Positions 24,546 through 34,289 of a stretch of 64,000 nt of DNA are shown here, piece by piece. Origin of the DNA: Vibrio pomeroyi (GTDB taxonomy: Bacteria > Pseudomonadota > Gammaproteobacteria > Enterobacterales > Vibrionaceae); NCBI RefSeq assembly GCF_024347595.1, contig NZ_AP025506.1, positions 2,914,001 through 2,978,000 of the forward strand, in the 5' to 3' direction. Under the pieces are notes generated by a model. The model was not told where the DNA came from. It did no database searches and worked only from the letters and a program-made list of their open reading frames with translations. Within the stretch, counting starts at the first letter, position 1. Each line of letters opens with the position of its first letter. The translations under genes and the position numbers were made by a program.

Positions 24546-25511
24546 CTATATCTCGATATTTATGATTTTTCTTATCCACAAGGCCCCAATAGCCAATAAA
24601 ATCACACCAACACTGACCATCGATATTCCTCTCGGGTCACTGTACAAAGGTTCGATATATTCGGGGTTTACGAATTTAAGACCGAAAAAAAGGGCAAACG
24701 GAGACAGAGTCAGTATCCAAGCTGAAAGTCGACTCTCGGCAGAAAGGGTTTTAACTTTCCTTTCTAATTTAAAGCGGGCTCTTAATACTTCAGATACTTT
24801 TTGTAGGTTCTCAGAGAGATTCCCCCCGGTTTCTTTCTGCAGCATAACCGCACTGGAAAAAGCCAACATTGAAACGGTCGGCACCCTTTCTGACATTTGT
24901 AAAATAGCGAGTCTTAAATCGTAGCCATAGTTGAGTAAGTTATAGGTATTTTTAAATTCGACCCCTATAGGCTCAGGCATCTCTTCGCCTACCTCATTGA
25001 AAGACTGAACCAGTGGTTGGCCGGCTTGTAAGGCCCTTCTGATAATATCCAAGGCTTCTGGTAGCTGTTCTTCAAATCTTGCCATTCTGTAGGTCACTCT
25101 ATTTTGTACAAACAGATAAGCGATGACCCAAACAAAGACAAAAGCGGCAACACAAATGAACCACACCTGATTAAAAACCAGAGCGATCAGAACCAGTAGC
25201 GTTCCACATAAAAATACAATCAACAAGAAACGACTCAATGTGAGTTTAAGGCCTGCTAACTCAAGCATGCGTTTCAGGTCAGCAAAGAAAGGAATAACGA
25301 TCAATTTTCGATCGAGCGGTGATAACTCTTTGTTGTAATGTTCTTTTAAGAGCGACAAGCTCTCCTCATCGATATTCCTCTGCGTCTCTTTTAAACGACG
25401 AGATAGCTCTTTGTGCTTGGCTTTCTTACCAGCAGCAGGCAATAACAAGGCCTGTGAGATAAACAACACTGCGACAAACAAAAGGGCCAACGATACCGTT
25501 ACATTATCCAT
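24546..25511 (-). CDS. tadB: Tad inner-membrane platform protein TadB
   Basis: This 321-aa protein has N-terminal helices, then the T2SSF domain (PEALDIIRRALQAGQPLVQSFNEV, MLQKETGGNLSENLQKV) and two further helices at the C-terminus. It is a GspF-like partner of TadC. The ATG at 25511 follows GAGGAG; an upstream in-frame ATG lies inside tadA and lacks a ribosome site. Confidence 0.92.
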   Translation of the reverse strand: MDNVTVSLALLFVAVLFISQALLLPAAGKKAKHKELSRRLKETQRNIDEESLSLLKEHYNKELSPLDRKLIVIPFFADLKRMLELAGLKLTLSRFLLIVFLCGTLLVLIALVFNQVWFICVAAFVFVWVIAYLFVQNRVTYRMARFEEQLPEALDIIRRALQAGQPLVQSFNEVGEEMPEPIGVEFKNTYNLLNYGYDLRLAILQMSERVPTVSMLAFSSAVMLQKETGGNLSENLQKVSEVLRARFKLERKVKTLSAESRLSAWILTLSPFALFFGLKFVNPEYIEPLYSDPRGISMVSVGVILLAIGALWIRKIINIEI

Positions 25512-25521
25512 AATCGGCTCC

Positions 25522-26973
25522 TCAGCTATGTGACTCAGTAAAGAGCTCAAACGGCAGGTCAAGACCGCGCTTAACTAACTGGTCATGAGACTGAGGTACC
25601 ACACCTGTTGCTGTGTAGTAACCTAAGATGTTGCCATGCTCATCTACACCTTGACGCTGGAAGTGGAAGATCTCAGACATGGTAATCATCTCTCCTTCCA
25701 TCCCATTGATCTCTTGGATACTGACCATGCGACGCTTACCATCTTCTTGGCGCTCCATTTGAACCACCAAATGAATCGCAGAAGCTATCTGTGCTCTGAG
25801 GTTTTTCGTTGAAATATTCCAGCCAGCCATCGAGAACATGTTTTCGACACGACTGAGTGCATCTCTTGGTGTATTAGCGTGAATAGTTGCCAATGAACCA
25901 TCATGACCCGTGTTCATCGCCGCTAGCATATCCACCGCTTCACTACCACGCACCTCCCCAACAACAATACGGTCAGGTCGCATACGTAAGGTGTTTTTGA
26001 CGAGCTCTCGCTGACTGATCTCACCTTTACCTTCAAGGTTTGCAGGGCGAGTTTCTAAACGAATAACGTGGGGCTGTTGAAGTTGGAGTTCGGCGGAATC
26101 TTCAATCGTAATGATTCGTTGATCTCGAGGAATAAAACCAGAAAAGATATTCAGTGTCGTGGTTTTTCCTGACCCGGTACCACCTGAAATCAAGATATTA
26201 AGTTCACCTTTTACAGCGGCTTCAACAAACTTAGCCATCTGTGGGGACGCAGACTTATATTCCAATAAGTTGTCCATCGTTAAGCTATCGACTGCAAAGC
26301 GTCGTATTGATACTGATGGGCCATCTAAAGCCAGAGGAGGGATAATCGCATTAACCCGTGAACCATCAACTAATCGAGCATCAACCATTGGCGACGCTTC
26401 ATCAATTCGACGCCCAACTTGGCTAACAATGCGATCTATGATGTTTCTAAGATGTCGGTCATCTAAAAAAGTGTAAGGTGTTTTTTCTAATTTACCGCCA
26501 CGCTCAACGAACACATTTTTAGGCCCGTTCACCAAAATATCGGATACCGTTTTATCTGCCAATAACGGTTCTAATGGCCCCAAACCAAAAACTTCATCTT
26601 CGATTTGCTTGATAACTCTCTTCCGACCCTCGGCACTCAGAGCATGACTTTGATCGTCAGCCATTAATTGAACAATGGCTTCATGAAGATCAACCTTGGC
26701 ACGTTCTTTATCAAGGCTCGAAAGCAAGCCAAGGTCGAGTGTTTCGAGCAACTGCTTATGAAAATAATGCTTAATAGAAAGCTCTTGCTCTAAGACTTTT
26801 CTGGCTTCATTGACTGATTTTTCCTGCTCCTCATTGGCATCTAAGCCTTGCGGAGCAGTCGATTCATTAACAACACCCATAGGAAAAGCCGCGGTGTTAT
26901 CACTTTCTTGTTGTGAAAATTGTTCTACTTTTTTTTCAAACTCAGGGTTTATATTTTTCCGTTTAAAAAACAT
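25522..26973 (-). CDS. tadA: Tad secretion ATPase TadA (CpaF/GspE family)
   Basis: This 483-aa hexameric motor powers assembly, and in some systems retraction, of Flp pili. Walker A is GGTGSGKTT (residues 264-272), the Asp box is [10 protein letters not shown], Walker B is RIVVGEVRG, and the His box is [15 protein letters not shown]. The N-terminal 130 residues form the helical CpaF-type extension. It lies between tadZ and tadB with short spacers. Confidence 0.95.
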   Translation of the reverse strand: MFFKRKNINPEFEKKVEQFSQQESDNTAAFPMGVVNESTAPQGLDANEEQEKSVNEARKVLEQELSIKHYFHKQLLETLDLGLLSSLDKERAKVDLHEAIVQLMADDQSHALSAEGRKRVIKQIEDEVFGLGPLEPLLADKTVSDILVNGPKNVFVERGGKLEKTPYTFLDDRHLRNIIDRIVSQVGRRIDEASPMVDARLVDGSRVNAIIPPLALDGPSVSIRRFAVDSLTMDNLLEYKSASPQMAKFVEAAVKGELNILISGGTGSGKTTTLNIFSGFIPRDQRIITIEDSAELQLQQPHVIRLETRPANLEGKGEISQRELVKNTLRMRPDRIVVGEVRGSEAVDMLAAMNTGHDGSLATIHANTPRDALSRVENMFSMAGWNISTKNLRAQIASAIHLVVQMERQEDGKRRMVSIQEINGMEGEMITMSEIFHFQRQGVDEHGNILGYYTATGVVPQSHDQLVKRGLDLPFELFTESHS

Positions 26974-27006
26974 ACCGATCCCTCACCTATGCTTAAAACA
27001 AACAAC

Positions 27007-28221
27007 CTATGAAAATATCTTTTTGAGCCAGCCTTTCTCTTCCTGCTCGGGAGGAGAAAGGATATGAGACAAATCGATGATCGAGCGCGTAATCGAACTC
27101 TTCTTCTTTGACTCAACCAAAGGCAGTCCTAAATTGGCGCTCTCTAGTGCCACTTTAAAATCGTTGGGCATTAAATGGATATCGTGCTTTCCAACGGTTT
27201 GTTCTATATCCGATAACTTAATGGTTTGTCGTTTCTCATAGCGATTTACAATGATCTCGATTGCGTCTTGTTGTAACCCATACTCAAATTTCAGAGTTCT
27301 TACCAATCGGTTACTATTTTTGACAGACACTAAGGTTTGCTGAGCAACCAGTAGCACCTTAGTCGCAGGAGAGATAGCCGATGCAAAAATATGATCTAGC
27401 CCTCGAGAGAAATCGATAATAATGTAGCGATAGAAGCGACGTAATACAGGTAATAACCGCCCAATTTTCTGCGCGTGTTCATAATCATCCGCGTTATTTT
27501 CATGCTTGAAGCTTAAGACGTGTAATCCTGACGAGTGCTTGTTCACCAAGCTTCCCAAAGACATCTCATCCAAGTCATTGGAGCTATCGATGGCATCTGA
27601 GATGCTGTAAGTTGGTGTGATATTTAAATATTCAGGGATAACACCAAATTGAAGGTCTATATCAAGTAAAAGCACTTCATCTGGATGATAACTGGCTATT
27701 TCTACGGCCGTATTGAGCGCCAAGGTTGTTGCTCCCATTCCACCTTTGGTGTTGATAAATAGGAACACTTCTCCATAACTCGAGTTTTCAATTTTCTCTG
27801 CCGCCGTTTTCTTGAGTAGCGGCAGAAGACCAGAAATAGAAATATCGTGAGATAGGAAATCTGAAGCCCCAAGTCTTAATGCTATTTTTAACGACCCGTT
27901 GTCATTCTCATCACCAAACACAACCAAAGATAAATCATGCTCTTCTAACTGCAGATTGTAGCTTTGTAGGTCGACCATTTTCTGAGCCCAACCACCACTG
28001 GCTTCGACAAAAATCAAATCGGGCGCATCAATATTTTTTACGTATTCTTCCGTCATCCCAAGCAAAGAAAATGACTCGATGTGAACATTTCGGCAGCGTT
28101 TCAACTGCTGTCTCATGTGAGAATGAAAATTCTCATTGTTATAAATGAGCCACACATTCAAGTTGGTTTTAAGGCGAATCGCATCGTCTTCATTCGGTAA
28201 AATATCAATTGCTTCGCCCAT
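27007..28221 (-). CDS. tadZ: Tad polar-localisation ATPase TadZ (CpaE)
   Basis: This 404-aa protein has an N-terminal receiver-like domain followed by a MinD/ParA-type ATPase with the deviant Walker A KGGMGATT (about residue 157). The receiver domain lacks the phospho-acceptor Asp: the expected position reads DLIFVEASG, with Glu. TadZ/CpaE positions the pilus machine at the pole. The ATG at 28221 follows the upstream stop directly (TAATATG); a GTG three codons earlier is possible. Confidence 0.9.
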   Translation of the reverse strand: MGEAIDILPNEDDAIRLKTNLNVWLIYNNENFHSHMRQQLKRCRNVHIESFSLLGMTEEYVKNIDAPDLIFVEASGGWAQKMVDLQSYNLQLEEHDLSLVVFGDENDNGSLKIALRLGASDFLSHDISISGLLPLLKKTAAEKIENSSYGEVFLFINTKGGMGATTLALNTAVEIASYHPDEVLLLDIDLQFGVIPEYLNITPTYSISDAIDSSNDLDEMSLGSLVNKHSSGLHVLSFKHENNADDYEHAQKIGRLLPVLRRFYRYIIIDFSRGLDHIFASAISPATKVLLVAQQTLVSVKNSNRLVRTLKFEYGLQQDAIEIIVNRYEKRQTIKLSDIEQTVGKHDIHLMPNDFKVALESANLGLPLVESKKKSSITRSIIDLSHILSPPEQEEKGWLKKIFS

Positions 28222-28222
28222 A

Positions 28223-28723
28223 TTACCCACCCTGTATTTGTTCCGGACATCTTGTCCTAGTATTTGTATTGGCTTTAATTACACCTAAATTCTCAGCGGG
28301 TAAAATCGTCTCAAACGCAGGTGCCGCAAGAAACCCATTTGTCCCTAAAAAGCTGAGGTTGCTGATCAACTGAATGCCATAGCCTGTCGCTCTTGCTCGT
28401 ACAAACTTAATTGCACTAAAATTGGCTTCGAAATCAGAGGTAATTTCAGCGCCAGTAGCATCCAAGTACGCCACCTCCAAGTTGCTGTCGCTAAACCCCA
28501 GTAGTGGAATGTCTTCTACAACAATCTCCGCAATATTATCGCGATCTAAGACGTAACAAACGGTCGCTAGCCTTGCCGCTTTTCTCGTCGCCTCGTTAAC
28601 AATCTGGAGTGAGAATACATAAGCCCCCAAAGCCAAAATCAGAAAAATCAGCAAGAAAACCAACCAAGAAACTATCGTAAACTCGATAATGGCTAAGCCG
28701 TTATGCTTCTTGATTGACTTCAT
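28223..28723 (-). CDS. TadE/TadF-like minor pseudopilin (set 1)
   Basis: This 166-aa protein has the TadE-domain start NGLAIIEFTIVSWLVFLLIF, with the prepilin-like Gly and Glu+5, and one hydrophobic helix. The remainder is predicted extracytoplasmic. It should be processed by TadV and incorporated as a minor pilin. Its ATG overlaps the upstream stop as TGATG. By position and length it may be the TadF partner of the gene before it. Confidence 0.82.
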   Translation of the reverse strand: MKSIKKHNGLAIIEFTIVSWLVFLLIFLILALGAYVFSLQIVNEATRKAARLATVCYVLDRDNIAEIVVEDIPLLGFSDSNLEVAYLDATGAEITSDFEANFSAIKFVRARATGYGIQLISNLSFLGTNGFLAAPAFETILPAENLGVIKANTNTRTRCPEQIQGG

Positions 28724-29151
28724 CAGAAAACCCTCATAACTGACGACACACTCAAGGGGACAGCTAAGCTTTCAGATGAAAATGGAATCGATAAAAAGTG
28801 AGGAACATAATCGTAATTAACCGTTACTCTCACATAACTGTCTGCTGAAGGAGGAGTGACAACTACGTCAGAAGTAGCAAGACTAGAAAGTATGGCCGTA
28901 CCTGCAGTGTTCTTACCGTAAACCACAATATTTTGAATTTCCGCAGTAGGAGCCAATGTCCCACCCTTTGTTCCGTAAACCTCACTCACAGCATAACGAA
29001 CCCCGTTTTGAACCGATTTTGAGATGATATTGTAGTGAATTAGGATGTTTCCCAGTTCAAGAACCAACACCAAGAAAAACAGTAATACCGGTGTCGCAAT
29101 CAACATTTCAATTGCAGCGAGGCCTTGTTGTTTTCTTAAGTTGTTACCCAT
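28723..29151 (-). CDS. TadE-like minor pseudopilin (set 1)
   Basis: This 142-aa protein begins KQQGLAAIEMLIATPVLLFFLVLVLELGN, the TadE Gly-XXXX-Glu prepilin motif and hydrophobic helix. It is followed by a short beta-rich domain. It lies three bases after the TadG-like gene and overlaps the next pseudopilin gene by one base, indicating coupled translation. Confidence 0.82.
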   Translation of the reverse strand: MGNNLRKQQGLAAIEMLIATPVLLFFLVLVLELGNILIHYNIISKSVQNGVRYAVSEVYGTKGGTLAPTAEIQNIVVYGKNTAGTAILSSLATSDVVVTPPSADSYVRVTVNYDYVPHFLSIPFSSESLAVPLSVSSVMRVF

Positions 29152-29153
29152 AA

Positions 29154-30419
29154 CTAAGAGCCTCCTCCATCTGGGTCTTTATACAAAACAATTTTGTAAG
29201 GTCCTTCAGTTGATGACTCAGCCCCACCTGAACCGCCAACAACACTGCAAGAATGTATAAATTCACCAAATACTGCCGGAGTACCTGAATTGTTAGTTGG
29301 CGCCTTTTGCAATAAGAAGAAGCACCCTATTTTCTGAACGGTAAAACTGGTTACTCCACCACTTTTACCTGAGCAATCAACCATAGGAACAGGAAGAATA
29401 CGTCGCCATGCTGTACCATCAGACACACAGCCAGAGCCCATATTTGCTATACATGCGTTGGTGTCGGCCTCATATTGGGAATAGGTGTAAGAGCCATCAA
29501 AATCAATATCACCCGTTTTACTGTCTATCTTAATTTCAGAACTGGGCTCAGTAGTTACATAATCAGATGGGTAATCTGAACTTGATAAGCCGCCACCATA
29601 ATCACCAAAACGAGTATTTAAACCATCAGCTGTAGGACCAACCGTTCCCCCAGGCTTCGTAGTAACACTATCTCCAATAGCGACGGAGTAATCATAGTAA
29701 CCAGCTAAGGCTTCTTTTACCGTGCTTCCTCCAGATCCAAAATCCAGTAAGTGATAATTACCATTTCCCATTTGAGACAGTTTTTTATCGCCCACTTTTA
29801 AAGCATGAACTGCGCCTACCTCATAACCAAAGACATTGGTAATTGCCTCTCCGGTAGCATCATCATAACCATCTTCGTTAATATCGTTATCTGAAGTCCC
29901 GTCACCAACACACACTCCTATAGGCACAATATTATTCACGACTTGCAGCCCTGAACTTGGTCCTGCAACCGCCGTTGCCGATACGCTTTTCTCTAAACCG
30001 AACATCTGAATAAAAAATTCATCCATATCTAATGAGCTGACATTAACTCGAACATATACATCATCATCAACACCAAACGTAGGTGTCCCCGCAAAGCTTT
30101 GAGGATCATTAGAATATTCAACGCTAACCACAGCCGTCGAGAAATCAAATTCATGATTACCAGAAGATCCAGCCATGGCATTCAATGTTGATGTAACTTC
30201 AGCAGATACCGCGGTTTGATCTTTACTGTTATCCAAAATCGTCGCTGCCGCTAACGCCGCTGAATCAACCGCATTCTGTAGGCGAGTTTTATTCACTAGC
30301 ATATGGTTTATATCCACAGCTAAAGCTGATACGGCTAGAAAAACTAACAGGGCAATGGTCACAAAGATGACTACCAACCCGCTCTGTTTTTTAGGCATTT
30401 TTGATACTTGATACAACAT
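29154..30419 (-). CDS. Tad-domain, TadG-like pilus assembly protein without vWA (set 1)
   Basis: This 421-aa protein starts with a Tad-domain helix (KKQSGLVVIFVTIALLVFLAVSALAVDINHM) and NKTRLQNAVDSAALAAA. It continues as a long extracytoplasmic region with LLDFGSGG and a VGDSVTTKPG segment, seen in TadG-related proteins. There is no von Willebrand A domain. Residues 177-187 form an Asp-rich, EF-hand-like loop. Six cysteines in the second half could form disulfides. GGAGG lies six bases before the ATG. Confidence 0.78.
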   Translation of the reverse strand: MLYQVSKMPKKQSGLVVIFVTIALLVFLAVSALAVDINHMLVNKTRLQNAVDSAALAAATILDNSKDQTAVSAEVTSTLNAMAGSSGNHEFDFSTAVVSVEYSNDPQSFAGTPTFGVDDDVYVRVNVSSLDMDEFFIQMFGLEKSVSATAVAGPSSGLQVVNNIVPIGVCVGDGTSDNDINEDGYDDATGEAITNVFGYEVGAVHALKVGDKKLSQMGNGNYHLLDFGSGGSTVKEALAGYYDYSVAIGDSVTTKPGGTVGPTADGLNTRFGDYGGGLSSSDYPSDYVTTEPSSEIKIDSKTGDIDFDGSYTYSQYEADTNACIANMGSGCVSDGTAWRRILPVPMVDCSGKSGGVTSFTVQKIGCFFLLQKAPTNNSGTPAVFGEFIHSCSVVGGSGGAESSTEGPYKIVLYKDPDGGGS

Positions 30420-30433
30420 AAAGTACCTCCAAA

Positions 30434-30682
30434 CTAATTAAAGCTCTTCAAAACCTGGCTGCTACTTCCGGAGAGTTCTTCATCACCTTTACCCACATAC
30501 TTATCGTATCCCGCTTGCATGCGCTCCCCAGTACCATCAGGTAGAACCTGCAAGTTCTCTTGAGTTGCATTCGGGTTGTACGTTTGCTCCATTTTCAGCT
30601 TAGCAACCGACTGACCTAAAGGGGCATCATTCGCACACCCCACCAATAAAACTACGAGAAAGACCATCATTGTTTTAATCAT
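30434..30682 (-). CDS. Small Tad-locus lipoprotein
   Basis: This 82-aa protein has a lipoprotein signal ending LLVGC (Cys16) and a short hydrophilic remainder with no domain I recognise. AGGAG lies six bases before the ATG at 30682. It occupies the slot after rcpA where rcpB lies in Aggregatibacter, but it is too short and dissimilar to call RcpB from sequence. A pilotin or secretin-accessory role is inferred from position only. Confidence 0.75.
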   Translation of the reverse strand: MIKTMMVFLVVLLVGCANDAPLGQSVAKLKMEQTYNPNATQENLQVLPDGTGERMQAGYDKYVGKGDEELSGSSSQVLKSFN

Positions 30683-30692
30683 ATCTATCTCC

Positions 30693-32150
30693 TTATAAAT
30701 CATGACCAAATGAGCCTTCACTACCACCATCAGTTGGTGCGATACCCTTAGTGGAACTTGTACTACTGTTATCTTCTGAATCGGAAGGCTCAGCAATATA
30801 AGCGCCTCTACCTAACAGGTAATATTCAAGATCATTGGGATCAACAAAAGCATCGGTTGGTAACGTGACTTTGCTTCGGTCTACAGGTTTAGCGAGCCTT
30901 GGTGTAACAAGAATGACAAGCTCGGTTTCACCAGATATATATTCTTGGCTATTGAAAAGCTGACCTAACACTGGCACATCACCGATCCCAGGCATTTTGT
31001 TACTTACATCTCGTACGTTCTCACTCAAGAGCCCTGCAATACCGATAGTTTGACCATCAGCGAGCTCAAGTGTGGAAGAAGCACTTCTACGTGTAATCGG
31101 TGGAATAAAGTATGTCGCATTGGTCGATCCCGGATCGATAGTCAATGAGCTGTTATTAGCAATCTCACTCACATCTACCGCTAGGTTCAGGTTGATTTTT
31201 TGATCGCTGAGTACAGTCGGAATAAATTTCAGCCCTACCCCGTACTCTTTGTACTCTATGGTAATACCGTCATCGTCCGGAACAGGAATAGGGAACTCAC
31301 CACCCGCTAAGAACTCGGCCTTAGAACCACTCAATGCGGTTAGATTAGGTTCTGCTAATACCTTAGCCACACCATTCTGTTTGGCGACATCCAACGCAAA
31401 GGTAAACAAGGTATTGCTATCAATGAATGAACCTAGAATCCCATAATCGGTTGACGTGGGAATATCAAAGATGGGCGTTGCCCCCAATACACCAGCTGGA
31501 ACCGATGAGCCACCCCAAGAGAAATTAGAACCGCTGGTTTGGAAAAAGTGGAAGTTTGCATCAAACTTTCTCACTAGGCTTCGCTGAACTTCTGCGACCG
31601 TCACCTCTAGCATGACTTGTTGAGCACCACCAATCGACATCAAGTTGATAACCCCAGTTGCAGCCGCTTGCTCACTGCCACTTTCTTTAGAATCATCCGC
31701 GGCTTGCCCTGCTGCGTAAGTTTCAGCAATTCTCATCGCCACATTCATTTTTTGTTGGTTACTAATTTGCCCACTCAACAACAAGCGATTCTGAGCACTG
31801 TGTACCTCGATCGTTTCATCAGGAAGAAACTCGTACAGCTTCGACTTCAAACTATTAAGATCATGAGTAACCTCAATATTAATAGATTCAATCAACTGAC
31901 CGCGTGAATCCCATGCCATCAGGTTGGTTGCACCCAATTTGTTACCAATTAAAAACACTTCGTTTGACTTCAGAATCACGATATCCAAAACATCAGGATC
32001 ACCAAGAGAAACCTTGCTCGCTTTGCCTGAAAGCACCACATGCGTGGATTTATGATGTGGAACCGTGACTGTTTTTCCGGTTTGTAATGAAGCAAAACTT
32101 ACAGTCGAAAAACAAATCAGGCTCAACGCACACACTAATATTATTTTCAT
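30693..32150 (-). CDS. rcpA: Tad outer-membrane secretin RcpA (CpaC)
   Basis: This 485-aa protein has a signal peptide (about residues 1-20), then an N-terminal pilus/secretin domain (VVLSGKASKVSLGDPDVLDIV), a BON-like segment, and a C-terminal secretin domain. The secretin domain shows ITRRSASSTLELADGQTIGIAGLL and GDVPVLGQLFNS, ending ETELVILVTPRLAKP. It forms the outer-membrane pore for Flp pili. It follows rcpC by eight bases. Confidence 0.93.
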   Translation of the reverse strand: MKIILVCALSLICFSTVSFASLQTGKTVTVPHHKSTHVVLSGKASKVSLGDPDVLDIVILKSNEVFLIGNKLGATNLMAWDSRGQLIESINIEVTHDLNSLKSKLYEFLPDETIEVHSAQNRLLLSGQISNQQKMNVAMRIAETYAAGQAADDSKESGSEQAAATGVINLMSIGGAQQVMLEVTVAEVQRSLVRKFDANFHFFQTSGSNFSWGGSSVPAGVLGATPIFDIPTSTDYGILGSFIDSNTLFTFALDVAKQNGVAKVLAEPNLTALSGSKAEFLAGGEFPIPVPDDDGITIEYKEYGVGLKFIPTVLSDQKINLNLAVDVSEIANNSSLTIDPGSTNATYFIPPITRRSASSTLELADGQTIGIAGLLSENVRDVSNKMPGIGDVPVLGQLFNSQEYISGETELVILVTPRLAKPVDRSKVTLPTDAFVDPNDLEYYLLGRGAYIAEPSDSEDNSSTSSTKGIAPTDGGSEGSFGHDL

Positions 32151-32158
32151 ATCTCACC

Positions 32159-32908
32159 TCAATCCTTGACGCGAACATTGGATGTTTCCGTACCCTTGAT
32201 AATGGTCACGCTTGGTCTAGGCACGTATCGACGAACGACTTTCTTTTCTACTTCATGAGGGTTTCTTAAGGTTAGCTGGATACTGCCTTTGCTCTTCGCC
32301 GTCAGAAGCTTTTCAGCATCTTTAGGGGTTACCTCAAGCGTTACCGCACGAACAATAATAGGGCTGTTTTCTTTGGTTCTAGCTGTCTGGTCAACGGCTA
32401 ATACCTTAATGTCTTTCAACACGGTTTGAGTCGACGCAGAGTTTTTACCGTAGGAAACGGTATTAAGAATATCGACCTTATTTCCGGGTAGTAGGAAACC
32501 AGCCACACCAATCACATCATCCACACGAATCGTCACTGCTCGCTTGTTCTCAGGAATGAGTGCCGCAAGTGTCGAACCTTCACCGGGAACGGTAAAACGT
32601 AACTTATGAAGTACCTCTCCGGCATAAATAGTGTTCGCAACAACCTTACCAACTAGCTCTGACTCATCTGAATAGTTGTTATCATTAATCCAATCAACTT
32701 CCATCAACTTGGTCGTTAAGAATTGCTTTTCAATTATGGTTCCAGCTTCAATTTCTTGAGACGCAACTACAACCGGGTGACGTTCAACCTCTTCGACTTC
32801 AACAGTCGGTTGAACTTGGTCGTCCATCCATTGCTTAGCAAAGAATACAGCTGCTAAGCCGAATACTACGGACAGTAAAAACAGTAGGAAAACCTGACTC
32901 TTATTCAT
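32159..32908 (-). CDS. rcpC: Tad pilus assembly protein RcpC (CpaB)
   Basis: This 249-aa protein has an N-terminal membrane anchor. It then has a SAF domain (PVVVASQEIEAGTIIEKQFLTTKLM) and the RcpC/CpaB C-terminal region (IPENKRAVTIRVDDVIGVAGFLLPGNKVDIL). It is a periplasmic partner of the secretin. The ATG at 32908 follows GAGGAAG and overlaps the ATPase stop codon by eight bases. Confidence 0.92.
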   Translation of the reverse strand: MNKSQVFLLFLLSVVFGLAAVFFAKQWMDDQVQPTVEVEEVERHPVVVASQEIEAGTIIEKQFLTTKLMEVDWINDNNYSDESELVGKVVANTIYAGEVLHKLRFTVPGEGSTLAALIPENKRAVTIRVDDVIGVAGFLLPGNKVDILNTVSYGKNSASTQTVLKDIKVLAVDQTARTKENSPIIVRAVTLEVTPKDAEKLLTAKSKGSIQLTLRNPHEVEKKVVRRYVPRPSVTIIKGTETSNVRVKD

Positions 32909-34250
32909 TATTTTCTTCCTCGTGTCCATCAGAGGTAAAGTAGACTTCCCATGCCATGGAAAGAATATCGAAAGTAATAACGGGCGGGAGTTGCTCAAAC
33001 GAAAGAATGTCTTTACTAATACCTACGAGATCTTTCGGTAAGCAGGGGAAAAGTGGCACCTTATAAAGGGTGTGCATTTGCGACAAGCGCTCAAAGAATC
33101 CATCTTGGAGCTCCATCTCTTTCTCTGCAACAACGTTCATCCACAAAGCTTCATAATCACGTTGATTAAGAGGTTTGAACTCAATTTTATAACCCAGTCT
33201 GCGTAAGAATGCTGGGTCGCTGATCTTCTCAGGGTTCAAGTTCGTGGAGAAGGCAAGCGTTAACACAAATGGCATCGTGACTTGTTGGCCATTAGGTAAC
33301 GAGAGGTAATCAAAAGAATACTCCATCGGCACAATCCAGCGATTAAGCAATGTATCCACTGGCATTGGTTGGCGTCCAAGATCATCAATCACAAAGATGC
33401 CGTTGTTGGCCATCATTTGTACGGGAGCCAACCAAACTCGACTGTTCTCAGAGTGATTAACTTCAAGCATGCTCATGGTCAGCTCACCACCAACCTGAAT
33501 GTTCGGTCGCTCACAATTAAGCCAACGCTTATCGTATTGATCCTTAAGAGAAACGACATTCTCACTACCATTACTATCTAGTGGTTTATGGTGTTGAGTA
33601 GAAAAAACCTTAATGATATTTCCGAGCGCATAAACGGCATAAGGAATAAAAACGGATGTGTGTAGAGCATTCACAATACGTGTTGCAACAAAGGTTTTAC
33701 CGGTTCCTGCATGCCCATACAGAAGCAAAGCTCTACCCGAATTAATTGCAGGTCCCAACACAGAGATCATTCTGTTGACGCCATAGACATCACTCAGTGC
33801 CGCTTCGACATGCGGTCGCGTCACTAACTCCGCTCTTAGATCTTGTTGCTTTACAATGTCACTATATTGAGCAAGTGAAACAGGGACAGGTCCAAGATAG
33901 GCATCACGGGTAAAGGCTAGGTCAGCTTCTTCCATACCTTTCTCCGACAAGGAATATCGGACATGGCTATGCGAAGATGACTCTAAGGAGAGAGCTGAGA
34001 CTGGCTGGAAAACTTCAATCAATGATTTTTTTCTGAGTACCGCAAGTCCGTTTTCAACAATATGTGTCACTACACACAAGTAGTTAGAAAGCTCTAAGAC
34101 ATCAGATTTAGGGTACGCAGATAAGTGCTTGAGCAATAAATTTTCAATCACAACTTCAGGTATACCAAGCGATTCAATGGACGTCGGAACCAAAGGAGCT
34201 GATATTTGAGGCTTTAAAGTGCTCGGGGAAGGAATCCCTCTCATATCCAT
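32901..34250 (-). CDS. Winged-helix AAA+ ATPase of the Tad locus
   Basis: This 449-aa protein has a predicted winged-helix-like N-terminal part (about residues 30-115, with VLELSNYLCVVTHIVENGLAVLRKKSLI). It is followed by an AAA+ domain with Walker A GHAGTGKT (179-186), Walker B IFVIDD (285-290), a sensor-like STN (335-337) and arginine-finger candidates R350/R351. It has no relation to TadA or TadZ. It sits between tadV and rcpC and its stop overlaps rcpC, so it is coexpressed with the pilus genes. The prototype Aggregatibacter locus lacks it. Its role is unknown; chaperone-like remodelling or DNA-linked regulation are both possible. The ATG at 34250 follows GGAGAGG. Confidence 0.8.
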   Translation of the reverse strand: MDMRGIPSPSTLKPQISAPLVPTSIESLGIPEVVIENLLLKHLSAYPKSDVLELSNYLCVVTHIVENGLAVLRKKSLIEVFQPVSALSLESSSHSHVRYSLSEKGMEEADLAFTRDAYLGPVPVSLAQYSDIVKQQDLRAELVTRPHVEAALSDVYGVNRMISVLGPAINSGRALLLYGHAGTGKTFVATRIVNALHTSVFIPYAVYALGNIIKVFSTQHHKPLDSNGSENVVSLKDQYDKRWLNCERPNIQVGGELTMSMLEVNHSENSRVWLAPVQMMANNGIFVIDDLGRQPMPVDTLLNRWIVPMEYSFDYLSLPNGQQVTMPFVLTLAFSTNLNPEKISDPAFLRRLGYKIEFKPLNQRDYEALWMNVVAEKEMELQDGFFERLSQMHTLYKVPLFPCLPKDLVGISKDILSFEQLPPVITFDILSMAWEVYFTSDGHEEENNE

Positions 34251-34289
34251 ATGTCCTCTCCAACACATCGATTAGTGATTTAGTTTGAT

